From contig CAVTZF010000020.1 of NCBI GenBank assembly GCA_963739095.1, positions 434,001 through 498,000 of the forward strand: a stretch of DNA of 64,000 bases, read 5' to 3'. Made by a program: the position numbers and the translations under genes. The notes beneath the pieces were generated by a model that saw only the letters and a program-made list of their open reading frames with translations, was not told the origin of the DNA and did no database searches. Position 1 is the stretch's first letter, and the number at the start of each line of letters is the position of its first letter. Below, one piece after another: positions 48,613-58,395 of the stretch. This DNA is from JACVRW01 sp963739095. GTDB taxonomy: Bacteria > Actinomycetota > Thermoleophilia > Solirubrobacterales > Thermoleophilaceae.

Positions 48613-50866
48613 TTAGGCCGACGCCTCACCACCCGCCCTTGTCCTCGGCTGTGCGACCGAGGGAGACGTGCGCTTCTCAGGTGGGTGGCCCGCAAGCTCA
48701 CCGGCTGGGCCGACGAGATCCAGCTCCAGCCGCCGGAGGTTGTCGAGGAGCTGGGACGCCCAAAAAAGGGCGAGAGCGAGCCCGGCCCCCGACTCGGTCT
48801 CGCTCGCGACCGTCTCCCGCGCATTCCTCAGAAGCTGAAGGGGACCCCCGTGATCGCCGTCGTCAGGCGCCGGCGGCACTCGGGCATCGACGATCGTTTC
48901 GCCAAGCGCCAGATACCAGGAACGGAGCCGACGTCCCTCGTTGTCAAGAGCGTGCATGTAGCGCTCGCGGTCTGATGAGCCGTCAAGCAGGCCCACGAGC
49001 GTCGACACCGAGTAAGCCGCCAGCCGTAGGCGTGTTGTTCCCGAGAGCAGCGTCGCGACATCCTCCAGCTTCGCCCGATTGCCCGACAGCTCGCCCAGGT
49101 ACTGGCGGAACGCGTCGTCGAGGCGATTGGCCGCGGCCCTGGCCTGCCTGCGGGAGCGAGCCGCATCGCCTCCGCGCATGAGCTGCTGGATGGCCGCAGC
49201 CAGGTAGTCGGCGCTTCGGGCGTAGCTGGTGGCGAGACTACGTCGCATGAGAGCGCCGGCGCCGCGCGGCCAGAACAGAGCACCCACCCCGAGGCTGACC
49301 GCGAATCCGATCGCGACGTCCTCGATGCGGACGAGCCCGACCGTCCAGCCGGTCGGCTGGATCAGGTTGAAGAGGATGAGAAGAGTGACGGTGAAGCCCG
49401 CCTGCCCCGCAGCGAAGGAGATTGCCTGCGGGGCGTAGGCCGCAAGCAGAACCGCGATTGGGAGCAGCGCCCACAGTATCCCCTGGTCGGTACCGGCGGC
49501 GAGAACGATCCCCACGCCGATGAGCAGGCCGAGCGAGGTCCCCGCCAGGGCGGTGAGCACGCTCGAGCCCGTCCCCAGCGCGTTCGAACGCAGCACTGAC
49601 AGGGTCCCGAGGACCACCCAGAACCCATGCTGGAGGCCCGCTTCAAGGGCGATCACGACCCCGAGCGCAAGCGCCACGGCACCCCGGATGCTGTTTCGAA
49701 GCAAGACCGATCGCACGCTCCCGTACCCCCGCGCGAAGACCCGCGACACGTCGAGCGCTGACCTCGCGCTCCTCGCGTCAAACTCGGGGGCGGCGAGTCC
49801 CGCCGCGCGCAGGGCATTTAGACCAATCGCACGCGCGGCCAAGGACATCTCGCGCATGCGGAACGAAGGCTCGACGGCGGACAGGAGCGCGGCGTCCTCC
49901 CGCCCAGCCGGCCGTTGCGCCATGTCACGCGCGAGCGCCTCCGCCAGGAGATCCATGGCCGAGTCCAGCCTGTCGAGGTCAGGCCGCTCGTCGCGCCCCT
50001 CCAGCGTGGCCGCGCTGTCCTCGAGCGCCGACATCACGGCGGCCAGTACCGCCCGGTTCTCCTCCGCGCACGGCCTGGCAGCGACTCCCGGGTCGTCAGC
50101 CTCGGGGACCGCGATCGACAGGAACCACTCGAGCTCGTCGACGAGGAACGCCAGCGCCTCGGCGGACCCCGTGGGGCCAGTCGGCCGGTGCGGGGTGGAC
50201 GCGAATGTCCAGCGGACGGCCGCCACAGCCTCACTGGCAGCGCCGGCGCGCTCGGCGACCAGCGCGGGATCCCCATCCAGCTCGGCCCCCGCCAGGCCGG
50301 CGAGCGCCCGGCAGGCCCGCGCCTCGGCCTCGCGCAGCACTGAGCGGGGCTGAGGAGGCCACAACAGCATCAGCGCAGGGATCGCGACACCACACGCCAG
50401 GGCCCACCCCTCGAGGCGCATGGGAATCGCTGAGGGCTCGGCGGGCAGGGTGACCGGCAGGATGAACGTGAGCAGGGGCGCCCATCCGGCCATCGCGAAG
50501 TACGGGTTGATCACGCTCGAGAAGAGGACCACGAAGGCGACCACGCCCATGACAACGGCGCTGAGCCACACGTTCCCCGAGCACAGCGTTCCGATGGTGA
50601 TGAACACGGCGCCCGCTCGCGAACAGGGCGACGTAGGCGAGGAGTCGCCCGCGCGGGGGTCCGCGGAAGTCGGCCAGCACCAGGACTGCGAACGAGCCGA
50701 AGGCCGCGAAAATCGTCGACTCCGGCTGCTGGACGACCTTGTCCGCGAGTGCGAACACCACGGGCACCACAATCGCTGCCCGTGCCGCCTTCTTCAGGGC
50801 AACTCGCCCCGGATCCGTAAAACGAAACTGCAGCGCTCGCACTGGTGTGACGATGGTCGAGCACAC
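48613..50866 (-). CDS. FUSC-family membrane protein (aromatic acid/efflux-type; one frame change)
   Basis: From a GTG near 50866 (or 50842) the N-terminus reads RALQFRFTDPGRVALKKAARAAIVVPVVFALADKVVQQPESTIFAAFGSFAVLVLADFRGP, then, after a one-base shift near 50612, the rest runs on to the stop at 48613. The total of about 750 residues has two blocks of four to six membrane helices (residues about 20-160 and 400-520, e.g. RNSIRGAVALALGVVIALEAGLQHGFWVVLGTLSVLRSNALGTG) separated by a helical cytoplasmic part. This is the FUSC/YccC arrangement of p-hydroxybenzoic-acid efflux-like carriers. Substrate is unknown. The 29-bp motif lies only about 10-40 bp upstream of the start. Confidence 0.82.
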
Positions 50867-50874
50867 CGAACGCT

Positions 50875-50903
50875 TTGTCGTCGGCTTGTTGGCTGCTCTT
50901 TGG
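50875..50903 (+). repeat. Recurring 29-bp motif, copy 4
   Basis: Reads TTGTCGTCGGCTT at the left and GCTGCTCTTTGG at the right, with the usual CTCTTT core but G-to-T and C-to-G changes at the ends compared with copy 1. It lies directly upstream of the FUSC gene (minus strand). Confidence 0.55.
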
Positions 50904-50961
50904 TCTACTCCGCTGGACGTACGGGAGAGCGTCAGCGGTCGATCAGCTCGACGCTGTCCGT

Positions 50962-51780
50962 CTACGCGAGCTGGACTTGGGTAACGACGTCGACGCCCCA
51001 GAAGGGGGATGAGCGCGTGCGGAGCGTGACGTCGACGTTCCCGCTGTAGGCGTCGCGCAGCAGGTCGATCGCCAGCCGTTCGTCCGCCGTCATCGGGTGA
51101 TACATGGGCACGTGCAGGACGGTGTCCTGGAACGTCGCGGTGAAGAACGGAACCGTGTGCAGGCTCACGAGGCCGATCGATTGCGGCGCCAGCGGCACCT
51201 CGCCGAAGGCCTCGTCGGCAAGAGTGCGCTGCTCCCAGGCGTACAGCGCACGCGTCGGGTCGAGCGGCACCAGGTCGGTGTCACCAGGCCAGTCGGGCGC
51301 ACCCGCCTCGGCGTTGTCGACGACCGCCCACAGCTCGAAATGGAGATGCGGCTCCGTCGGCTCGGTCGACACCGCCGCGAACGGCATTCCCTTCTGGAGG
51401 AAATTCCCCGGCTCGACCGCGATGTGGTCGATGTGGATGTACTTCGTGACGAACCCGAGGCCTTCCGGATGGTGGTCGATGGTGACCGCCGCGGCCTCGA
51501 CGTCGACCACCCGGCCGCTGTAGGCGGCGAACACGCAGTCGTCGGCCGCCGCAGCGAGGTCGACCGCCTCGTGGATCTGGTTGGCGACGTAAACGTCACC
51601 GCCGGTCGGGTTGCGCGGGTCGTCGGCCGGGATGAACTGGGTGGTCGCGCACGGCGGCTGCTCCGGCAGCGGCTTCGGGCGCAGAGCGCCGAAGCGGCCG
51701 TTCTCGATGCGCAGCGTGAGCGGCAGCTCGAGCGGCGGGACGAACAGCCAGCAGGGCGTGGCGAGCGGAGTGATGGGCAT
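50962..51780 (-). CDS. M23 (LytM)-type metallopeptidase-like protein
   Basis: A 272-residue protein. The central part carries an M23 domain: YVANQIHEAVDLAAAADDCVFAAYSGRVVDVEAAAVTIDHH (HxxxD ligand pair), GFVTKYIHIDHIAVEPGNFLQKGMPFAAVS, and TEPHLHFELWAVVD (HxH with the second zinc ligand). All expected ligands are present. The preceding 70 residues (TLRIENGRFGALRPKPL) and the last 90 (YHPMTADERLAIDLLRDAYSGNVDVTL) are not familiar. No signal peptide is visible, which is unusual for a peptidoglycan hydrolase. It is the last gene of the large operon that includes the DUF6603-like protein, with a 29-bp gap to the gene upstream. Confidence 0.75.
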   Translation of the reverse strand: MPITPLATPCWLFVPPLELPLTLRIENGRFGALRPKPLPEQPPCATTQFIPADDPRNPTGGDVYVANQIHEAVDLAAAADDCVFAAYSGRVVDVEAAAVTIDHHPEGLGFVTKYIHIDHIAVEPGNFLQKGMPFAAVSTEPTEPHLHFELWAVVDNAEAGAPDWPGDTDLVPLDPTRALYAWEQRTLADEAFGEVPLAPQSIGLVSLHTVPFFTATFQDTVLHVPMYHPMTADERLAIDLLRDAYSGNVDVTLRTRSSPFWGVDVVTQVQLA

Positions 51781-51809
51781 GTCGATTCACCTCACGGTCG
51801 TGGGGGCTC

Positions 51810-53502
51810 TCAGGCGGGCGGTGCGCTCTGGATGACGTCGTCGAAGACGAGGCCCGGCGATCGCATCGGCCGGCCGGCGCTCTTCTTGCGGCCGACCCAG
51901 ACCACGACGCCGCCGTTGCCGGTACGGGCCATCTGCCAGGTCCGCGTGACCCGGGCGCCGGTGGCTGGGACTTCCTCGTCGTGGATCAGCAGCGCGGTGT
52001 CCGGCTCGAGGATGCGGCCGAGCGCGCCGCGCGTCTCGACACCCTCCTCGTCCACAGACACCTCCACCCGGCCGCGCTGGAGATAGCGACGCTCGCCGTC
52101 CTCGCCGTTCGTGCGTACGGGGACGAGCGGGACCTGGTGCTCGGGCACCGTCTTCGAGAGCTTGTAGAGCCAGGCGTCGTCGGCCGGCGTCGGAGGAGGC
52201 GGCATGGCCGCCCGGGCACGCGCCGCGCGGTCGATCACGCGGCCCGCCGCGCTCTCGATCCGCAGCTCGGCGCCCCAGCCCAGGTTCGCGACCTCGTCGC
52301 GCAGGAGCGCGACGTCCTCGACAGGGGGACTCTCGGTGCGGCCGGCGAGCGCCGGAGGCAGCAGCAGCCACGGGCAGCCCCCTGACTTGTCGCCGGTCAG
52401 CTCGAAGAAGCGCCACTTCCGAGCGGGCCCGTCCACCTCGGCGCACGACCGGATCTGGTGTGTCTCCTCGAACGTGTCGATCACCGTGATCGGGCCCGAC
52501 CGGACGAGCACCCCAGAGGGGAGCCGGCACGGCGCGAGGAACCAGTCGTCGCCGAACAAGAGCCCGAACGACGCCACCGCGGCGCGGGCGAGGTCCGCCG
52601 GCGCGGCCTGGAGGTCGCCGAACCACACGCTGGCGTTCTCCATCCGCCACCAGCGCGACGCGGCCTGGCCGGCAAAGCGCGCAGGCGTGGGGATGACGCG
52701 CAGGTCGTGGTCCACGAGCTGTCCCCTTGCGCCCATGTCCTTCGGCTTGGCGGCGACGTCGAAGGCGTGCCAGTCGAGATGGCCCCCGGTGTACTCGACC
52801 GCGTCGAGCTGGACCTCCTCCTTGTCGGACACGCCCGGCCGCTATCTGGAAGCGGTACTCCATCCGCTGCGGGTTCCACGCCTCGGCGCCGGCGGCCGGC
52901 TCGCTGTAGAGCTGCGCGTACCAGTCCGCCCAGTCGTCGAGCGCCTTCTGCACCGCGGCATCCTTCATCCCCGGGAGGCCGCCCAGGGCCTTGCCGTCGC
53001 GCACGGTCAGCTCCTCGTGAAGCTCACGCGGATCGAAGGAGCGGCGGGCGATCAGCTCCAGCTGCGCCCGGCCGACCGGGTCGAGCCCGTCGTCGGGGGC
53101 GAGCTTGAGCGGGAACAGCTTGCGGATGCCCTCGTTCAGCTCGGCGGGCGCCTTGGCCGTGTCGAGGAAGCGGGTGAGCTGGAGGCCGGCCTCGGCGGCG
53201 AGCCGGTCGGCGGCCGGGCCCGTCCGGACGGCCTCGCGCTCGACCGCGGTCTCGAGCGGGACCCCGGCGGCGCCGCGCTCGATCACCGGACCGCCGGCGT
53301 CCGGGGCGCCCGGTCGCACCCGCGTGATCGGGGCGTGGCTGAGCGTCGTCTCGGCGAAGATCGGGCTCGCCGCGTCCTCTCCCTTGAACTCGCCCACCTG
53401 CCACTGCCGGCCGAGCATCCAGCAGGAGTCGGCGATGCGCGCTTCCTGGCCCTCGAACAGGTCGGGGGCGACCGTCGAGGCTTCAAGTCGTTGCCAGGTC
53501 AT
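51810..53502 (-). CDS. Unrecognised large-operon protein, about 560 residues (one frame change)
   Basis: I do not recognise a family. From ATG 53502 it starts MTWQRLEASTVAPDLFEGQEARIADSCWMLGRQWQVGEFKGEDAASPIFAETTLSHAPITRV. The Trp/Gln-rich start (CWMLGRQWQVGEFKGED) looks highly conserved in type. The frame shifts once near 52842 (MEYRFQIAAG to VSDKEEVQLDAVEYTGG). The second half is EYTGGHLDWHAFDV, RWWRMENASVWFGDLQAAPADLARAAVASFGLLFGDDWFLAPCRL and PDTALLIHDEEVPATGARVTRTWQMARTGNGGVVVW. No membrane segment or signal peptide is seen. Its ATG overlaps the stop of the giant gene upstream (ATGA). Confidence 0.6.
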
Positions 53503-56500
53503 CGCGGCCCTCCGTTTGTGGTCCGGGCAGCGACGGGGGACCCGCCCGGATCGGTATCGCCGGGGAGGTAGGCCGCCGGGAGGTACTGGCCGAGGCCCTG
53601 CAGCGTCTCGGGACCGACCATCCGCAGCTGCGCCAGCTCGAGCGTCTGCCTGAGCATGTCGGCGACGTCCCCGGCGTCGAACTCCGGCTTCGTTCTCCGC
53701 TGTGCACAGCAGCACCGCCTGCGGCGGCCGGGCGCTGGGAGCGTCGAAGTGGAAGGCGACGCCCGCGGTCTGGCCGGAGCGCGGAATCGCCTCGGTCCAC
53801 GTACCGAGCACGAGCCCCGTGGCGGGACCGCCCTCGAAGCGCGGCCCCGGGCCGGTGGCGAGCAGGCAGAGCCGGCCGCGCTCGTCGCGCGCCGGCCGCG
53901 CGACGGCGGCCCACTCCTCCTCCTCGTGGTCGGGCAGCTGGCCGAGCGCGAAGTCGAACAGCGTCTCGTTGCGGGCCGCCTCGACCAGGTCGACGGCGAT
54001 CCGCAGCCGGCGCGCGCCGGGGTCGGCCCGCCCGGCCGCGGCGAGCCAGCCGGTCGCGTCCTCGCGCGCCCGGAGGCGCGGGCGCGCGAAGGTCTTGTCG
54101 AGCTCGACGCCGTTGGCGGCCGCGAACAGCGGCGTGACCGGCATCGCGTGCCCGATCAGGAGCTGGACGCGGCCGCGCAGCAGCTCGACCTTGCCGGCGT
54201 CGTCGCGTAGCGCCCAGTCGGCCTTCTCCGCGGTCTCGCGCGCGTCGAGCTCGGCGAGCCGGGCGTCGATCTGAGCGACGAGCGCCTCCCCCTCGGCGGC
54301 GAGGGCCGCGGGGTCGACCGCCTTGGGCACGCCACTGGGCAGCTCGAACCCGGCCAGCGCCAGCATCGCTCCGCGCACGTCGCCGCGCGCCGGCCTATCC
54401 GGCCTGGCGGGCAGGGCCGCCGCGAGTGCCTCGCGCGCCGCGGCCAGCCCGGCACGGAGGCCCTTGATCCGTCGCCGCGAGCTCGCCGACGTCGAGGCCG
54501 CTCGGGACCTCCAGGGCGCCCGGGCTTGCGACGTCGCGCCCGTCGAGGTCGCGCGCCTCCGCAATCAGGCGGCGGAGCGCCCGGCAGGCCAGCGCCAGGT
54601 CGTCGATAGAGGGGTCGCCCTCACCGGTGACCAGCGTGAGCACCGCCGTGGCCGGCACGGACTCGGGCCGCAGGCCCTCGCCCCATGCCGCGAGCACGTC
54701 GCCGAGGCGGCCCAGGCCGGTGTCCTCGCCGGCCGGCGCGAGGAAGACCAGGTCGAGGGCGGAGAGGCCGACTTCGGCGAGCGTCACGGCGAAGGGGCCC
54801 GCCAGCGGCTTGCCGCTGTCCGCGTCGTCGAAGCGCACCGAGAAGCCGTAGTCCTTCGGATCTCCCAGCAGCCCGCCGAGCCAGGACTCGAGGGCGGGCG
54901 CGGCGTGCGCGCGGCCGCGCGCCGCCGGCCAGCCGCTCGGCGGCGCGTCAGGGTCGAGGGCAAGCAGCAGGCGGTGGGTGATCGTGAGCGCCTCGCGGGG
55001 CGTGTCGGCGAGCCGCAGGTCCGGGAAGCTCGCCTCGCCGGTGGCCGCCGCGCTCAGCGTGGCCGTCGCCTCCGGGAGGTTGCCCTGGGTCAGCGAGAAC
55101 ACGCTCTGCGCCACCGCCGCGTCGGCGACGGCATCCAGGTCGTCGATGAGCGAGCCGAGCACCCCCTCGAGCTCGTCGGCGTCGGCGGCCGCGTCGCCCT
55201 TCAGGAGCGTGTCGATCCCGTCGCCGGCCGCCTCCTCGTCGTCCGTGACGTCGGCGGGATCTTCGTGACCGCGCGCGAGCAGCAGGCCGTCGACGATCGC
55301 GTTGGGGGGCACGGAGCTGCCGACGGCCTCGAGCGCGATCTCGCGGAAGTCGTCGATCCACTTGGCGAGGCCGGCGTCCTGGAGGCCGCGCTCGAAGCGG
55401 GCGCCGACGAGCTGACCGAGGTCCTGCCCGCGCCGGACGCCGTCGATGATCCAGAGGGCGCGGCGCATGCGGTCGGAGGACAGGTCGACCTCGAGCCCTT
55501 CGCCGAACGCCGACCAGCCGCTGCGCAGGATCGCGGCGCTCGTCGCGTGCGAGAGCGAGGGCGCCAGCACGTAACCCTGCGAGGCCGCTTGCGTCTCGCG
55601 CGGCTTCACGTCGAGCAGCCAGCCGTAGCCGCCGACCTGGATCCCGCGCGGCTTCGTGCTGCGCTTGTTCTCGAGGCGCCACGCCGCCACGGCCGTGTAC
55701 CAGGCGTCGAGCCGGTACGACCATGGGCCGAGCGTCTCGCGCATCAGCCGCTCGAGCTCGCCGACGGGGTCGTCGGAGCCGTCCAGGAGCTCGTTGATGA
55801 TGACGTCGAGGCCGCTCGACAGCGAGGCGTTGTCGTCGGTGCCGAGCGCCTGCTCCGCGCTCCAGTGCAGAAGCTGTGTCAGCAGCGGGACGCCTGGCTC
55901 GGAGGAGACGAGGCCGCCCTTGCGCACGCCCTCCCAGATACGGAGCAGCGAGACCCTCAGGTCCGCGAGCGCCGCTTCGCTGCGGTCCTCGGCCACGAGC
56001 GGCAGCTCGAAGGCGGCGTCGGTCGGGCGCAACGCGAAGAAGGCCTTCGGGTCGTTCTCGTCGTCGATCATCCGCGTGATGTCCGGGACGCGCTCGGCGA
56101 GCCACTCCAGCGGCTCGGTGCGCGTCTCGTGCCCGCGCAGCAGCTCCAAGGCCGGTTCGAGGAACTCGGCCAGCATGGCGAAGTAGTCGCGCTGTGGCTT
56201 CTTGTAGGTCTCGGTGTCGGCCGCGGCGTCCGAGAGCCTCTCGATGTGGTCCTCCACAGCCCGGATCTGACCGCCGAACGTCGTGGCCGCCGCGAGCTCC
56301 TGCTCGAACTCCCAGGCCCACGTCAGGGCGATATTGAAGGGGTGATCTATGCCCCATGGGTTGCCGTTCGGGTCCGGCCAGTCCTGGGATTCGATCGCGG
56401 GCCTCGAGGACCAGTCCCCCGAACTCGTTCGCGTAGGTCGCGCGCATGTCGTCGACGTGGGCAAGCCGGAACGCCGTGGGGTGCGGGACCGCGCCGAGGA

Positions 56501-58392
56501 CCTGCGAGGCGACCGCCGCGATGTCGGCCTCGTCCTCGATCTGTCCCGGCAGGGGGTCGATGATGTCGGGAACCTCGTCGCCGCCGCGGCGGCCTGGTCC
56601 TCGTCGGGCGGGGCGTCGGTGGCGTCGGGGTCGAGATGGGGGACGTTCGGGAGCGAGGCCTGCCAGCTCCCGAGCAGCTCGCCGAGCACGTCCTCGACGT
56701 GCTGCACGTTGCCCGCCGGCACGATCTCGGGCTCCACCAGCGTCACCGGCAGCACCCCGTACGGCTCGCGCCCGACGAGCAGCGACGGCAGCGGTCCCGC
56801 GCCGCGGACGAAGCGGGCGCTCCAGTCGCGCAGCCAGTCGCGGTCCTCGCCGGTCACCGCCCCCTGGACGAGGCTGTCGAGGTAGTGGCCGCCGACCGCG
56901 GGCCAGAGCGCCTGGTTCATCGCCTCGGCGCGGGCGAGCTCGGGCAGGTCCGCCTCGCCGGCGCGGTCGAGCGCGTTGTCCCGGCCGATGCCGAGCGCGA
57001 CGCTCGCCGCGTTCGCCGCGGTCATCCGGTAGAGGTCGCCTTCGGCCTCGACGGCGGGGCGCTCGGGCGCGGCCCCGGCGTCGAGCTCCGTGGCCCGCAC
57101 CGCCGCCAGGTCCGGCGCTTCGAGGCTCGGGCCCGCGGCCGCGGTCTCCGTGCTGTTCGTGGGCGTGCCCTGTGGGATGAAGTCGAGGCCGTGCGTGTAG
57201 CGGTGCCCCTCCAGCAGCTCCTCGAGCGCCTCGCGCTGGTCCCCGACGCACACGCCGAGCACCTGCAGCTCGCTGAAGCCGTCCGTCTCGACCGGGTAGA
57301 CGACCTTGCTCAGGTCGATCCGCAGCGCCATGCCGACCTTCTCGGCCTCCTCGAAGTCGAACGTCCAGGCCAGGCCCTGCGCCGCGAGCAGGCCGCGCCC
57401 GTCGATGCCGTCCTCGGCCTCCGCCAGGCCGGGCGCCATCGGGAGTCCTTCGGGGATGTGCTCGCCCCACCAGGTGCCCGCGTGCTTGCCCTTGTGGTAG
57501 CCGAACACGGCGAAGCGCTCGGGCAGCAGCCGCGCGCGGGTGGGCCCGCGGGCGTCGAGCGTCTCCACGGCCGGGAACTTCGGCGGGGGCTTGAGCGGCA
57601 GCGCGTCCGGGACGGGCGCCTTGGGAGCGTCGGCGGGGTTCGTCGGCCGCAGCTGCCCGGCCACCCACGCCGCCCGCCAGGGGCCGATCTGCTCCGCCAG
57701 CCAGGCGAACGCCGCGTCCTCGCCGGCGGTGTCGCCGCCCGCGCGCCAGGTGCGCCGCCAGAAAGCGCGTCCGAGGTCCTGCTCCGCTTGCGTGAGGCGA
57801 TCGGCGTGGCCGTCGGCATGGATGGCGTCCGGGAAGAAGCGCAGCCGCAGCTCCGGCGGGTCCTCGTCCAGGTAGTAGCGCGCCTCGATCCGGATCGGCA
57901 GGAGCGCCAGGGGCAGCTCCGCCTCGAGGGACACGAAGGCGAAGTTCGGGGGGAGCGGGTCCTCGATGGTGCCGTCGAAGCCGCCCGAGTCGTCCGATTC
58001 GCCCTCGCCGTGCGGGATGTGCGTCGTCCGTGTCGTGCGGGATGCCCGTGTCGCCCGTGTCGTCGCCCGTGTCGGCGTCCGTGTCCGTGTCTTGCGGGAC
58101 GGGTGTGTCGTCCGTGTCGTGCGGGATGTGCGCGTCCGTGTCCGTTCGGGATGCCGGTGTCCTTCGGGATGCCGGTGTCCTTCGGGAGGTCAGGCAGGTC
58201 CGAGTGGTCCGGGACGCGCGGGCGGTCTGGGCGCGGACGGTCCGGGCGGTCTCGGGACGGTCTGGGCGGTCTGGACGGTCCTGGGCGGTCTGGACGGTCT
58301 GGGCGGTCTGGACGCTTTGGACGGTCTGGGCGGTCTGGACGCTCTGGAGGGTCTGGGCGGTCTGGGCGATCTGGGCGGTCTGGATCATTCAT
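53499..58392 (-). CDS. Giant protein of the large operon, about 1,630 residues (several frame changes)
   Basis: I do not recognise a family. From ATG 58392 it begins MNDPDRPDRPD, a run of Asp-Arg-Pro triplets, followed by an Asp/Thr-rich disordered stretch; folded sequence starts at FDGTIEDPLPPNFAFVSLEAELPLALLPIRIEARYYLDEDPPELRLRFFPDAIHADGH. Further landmarks are RERFAVFGYHKGKHAGTWWGEH-like LPERFAVFGYHKGKHAGTWW, VGGHYLDSLVQGAVTGEDRDWLRDW, PWGIDHPFNIALTWAWEFEQELAAATTFGG, TKPRGIQVGGYGWLLDVKPRET and GYVLAPSLSHATSAAILRSGW. At least four frame changes (about 58150, 57960, 56580/56410 and 54470, 53690) must be bridged. No signal peptide, membrane segment or known catalytic motif was found. Confidence 0.6.
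58221..58388 (-). repeat. 9-bp tandem repeat array encoding Asp-Arg-Pro units
   Basis: On the minus strand the unit is GACCGCCCA or GACCGTCCA and close variants, repeated more than a dozen times with little order; the encoded peptide repeats Asp-Arg-Pro. It makes up the first 55 or so codons of the giant gene. Such an array can change length by replication slippage in steps of three codons without loss of frame. Confidence 0.85.
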
Positions 58393-58395
58393 GGG

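Noticed and set aside
54323..56563. 746-codon open frame on the plus strand inside the large operon
   Set aside because: Antisense to the giant gene, whose own frame has far more protein-like composition and strand pattern.
58221..58388. CRISPR array
   Set aside because: The 9-bp unit is continuous without spacers and lies in a coding frame.
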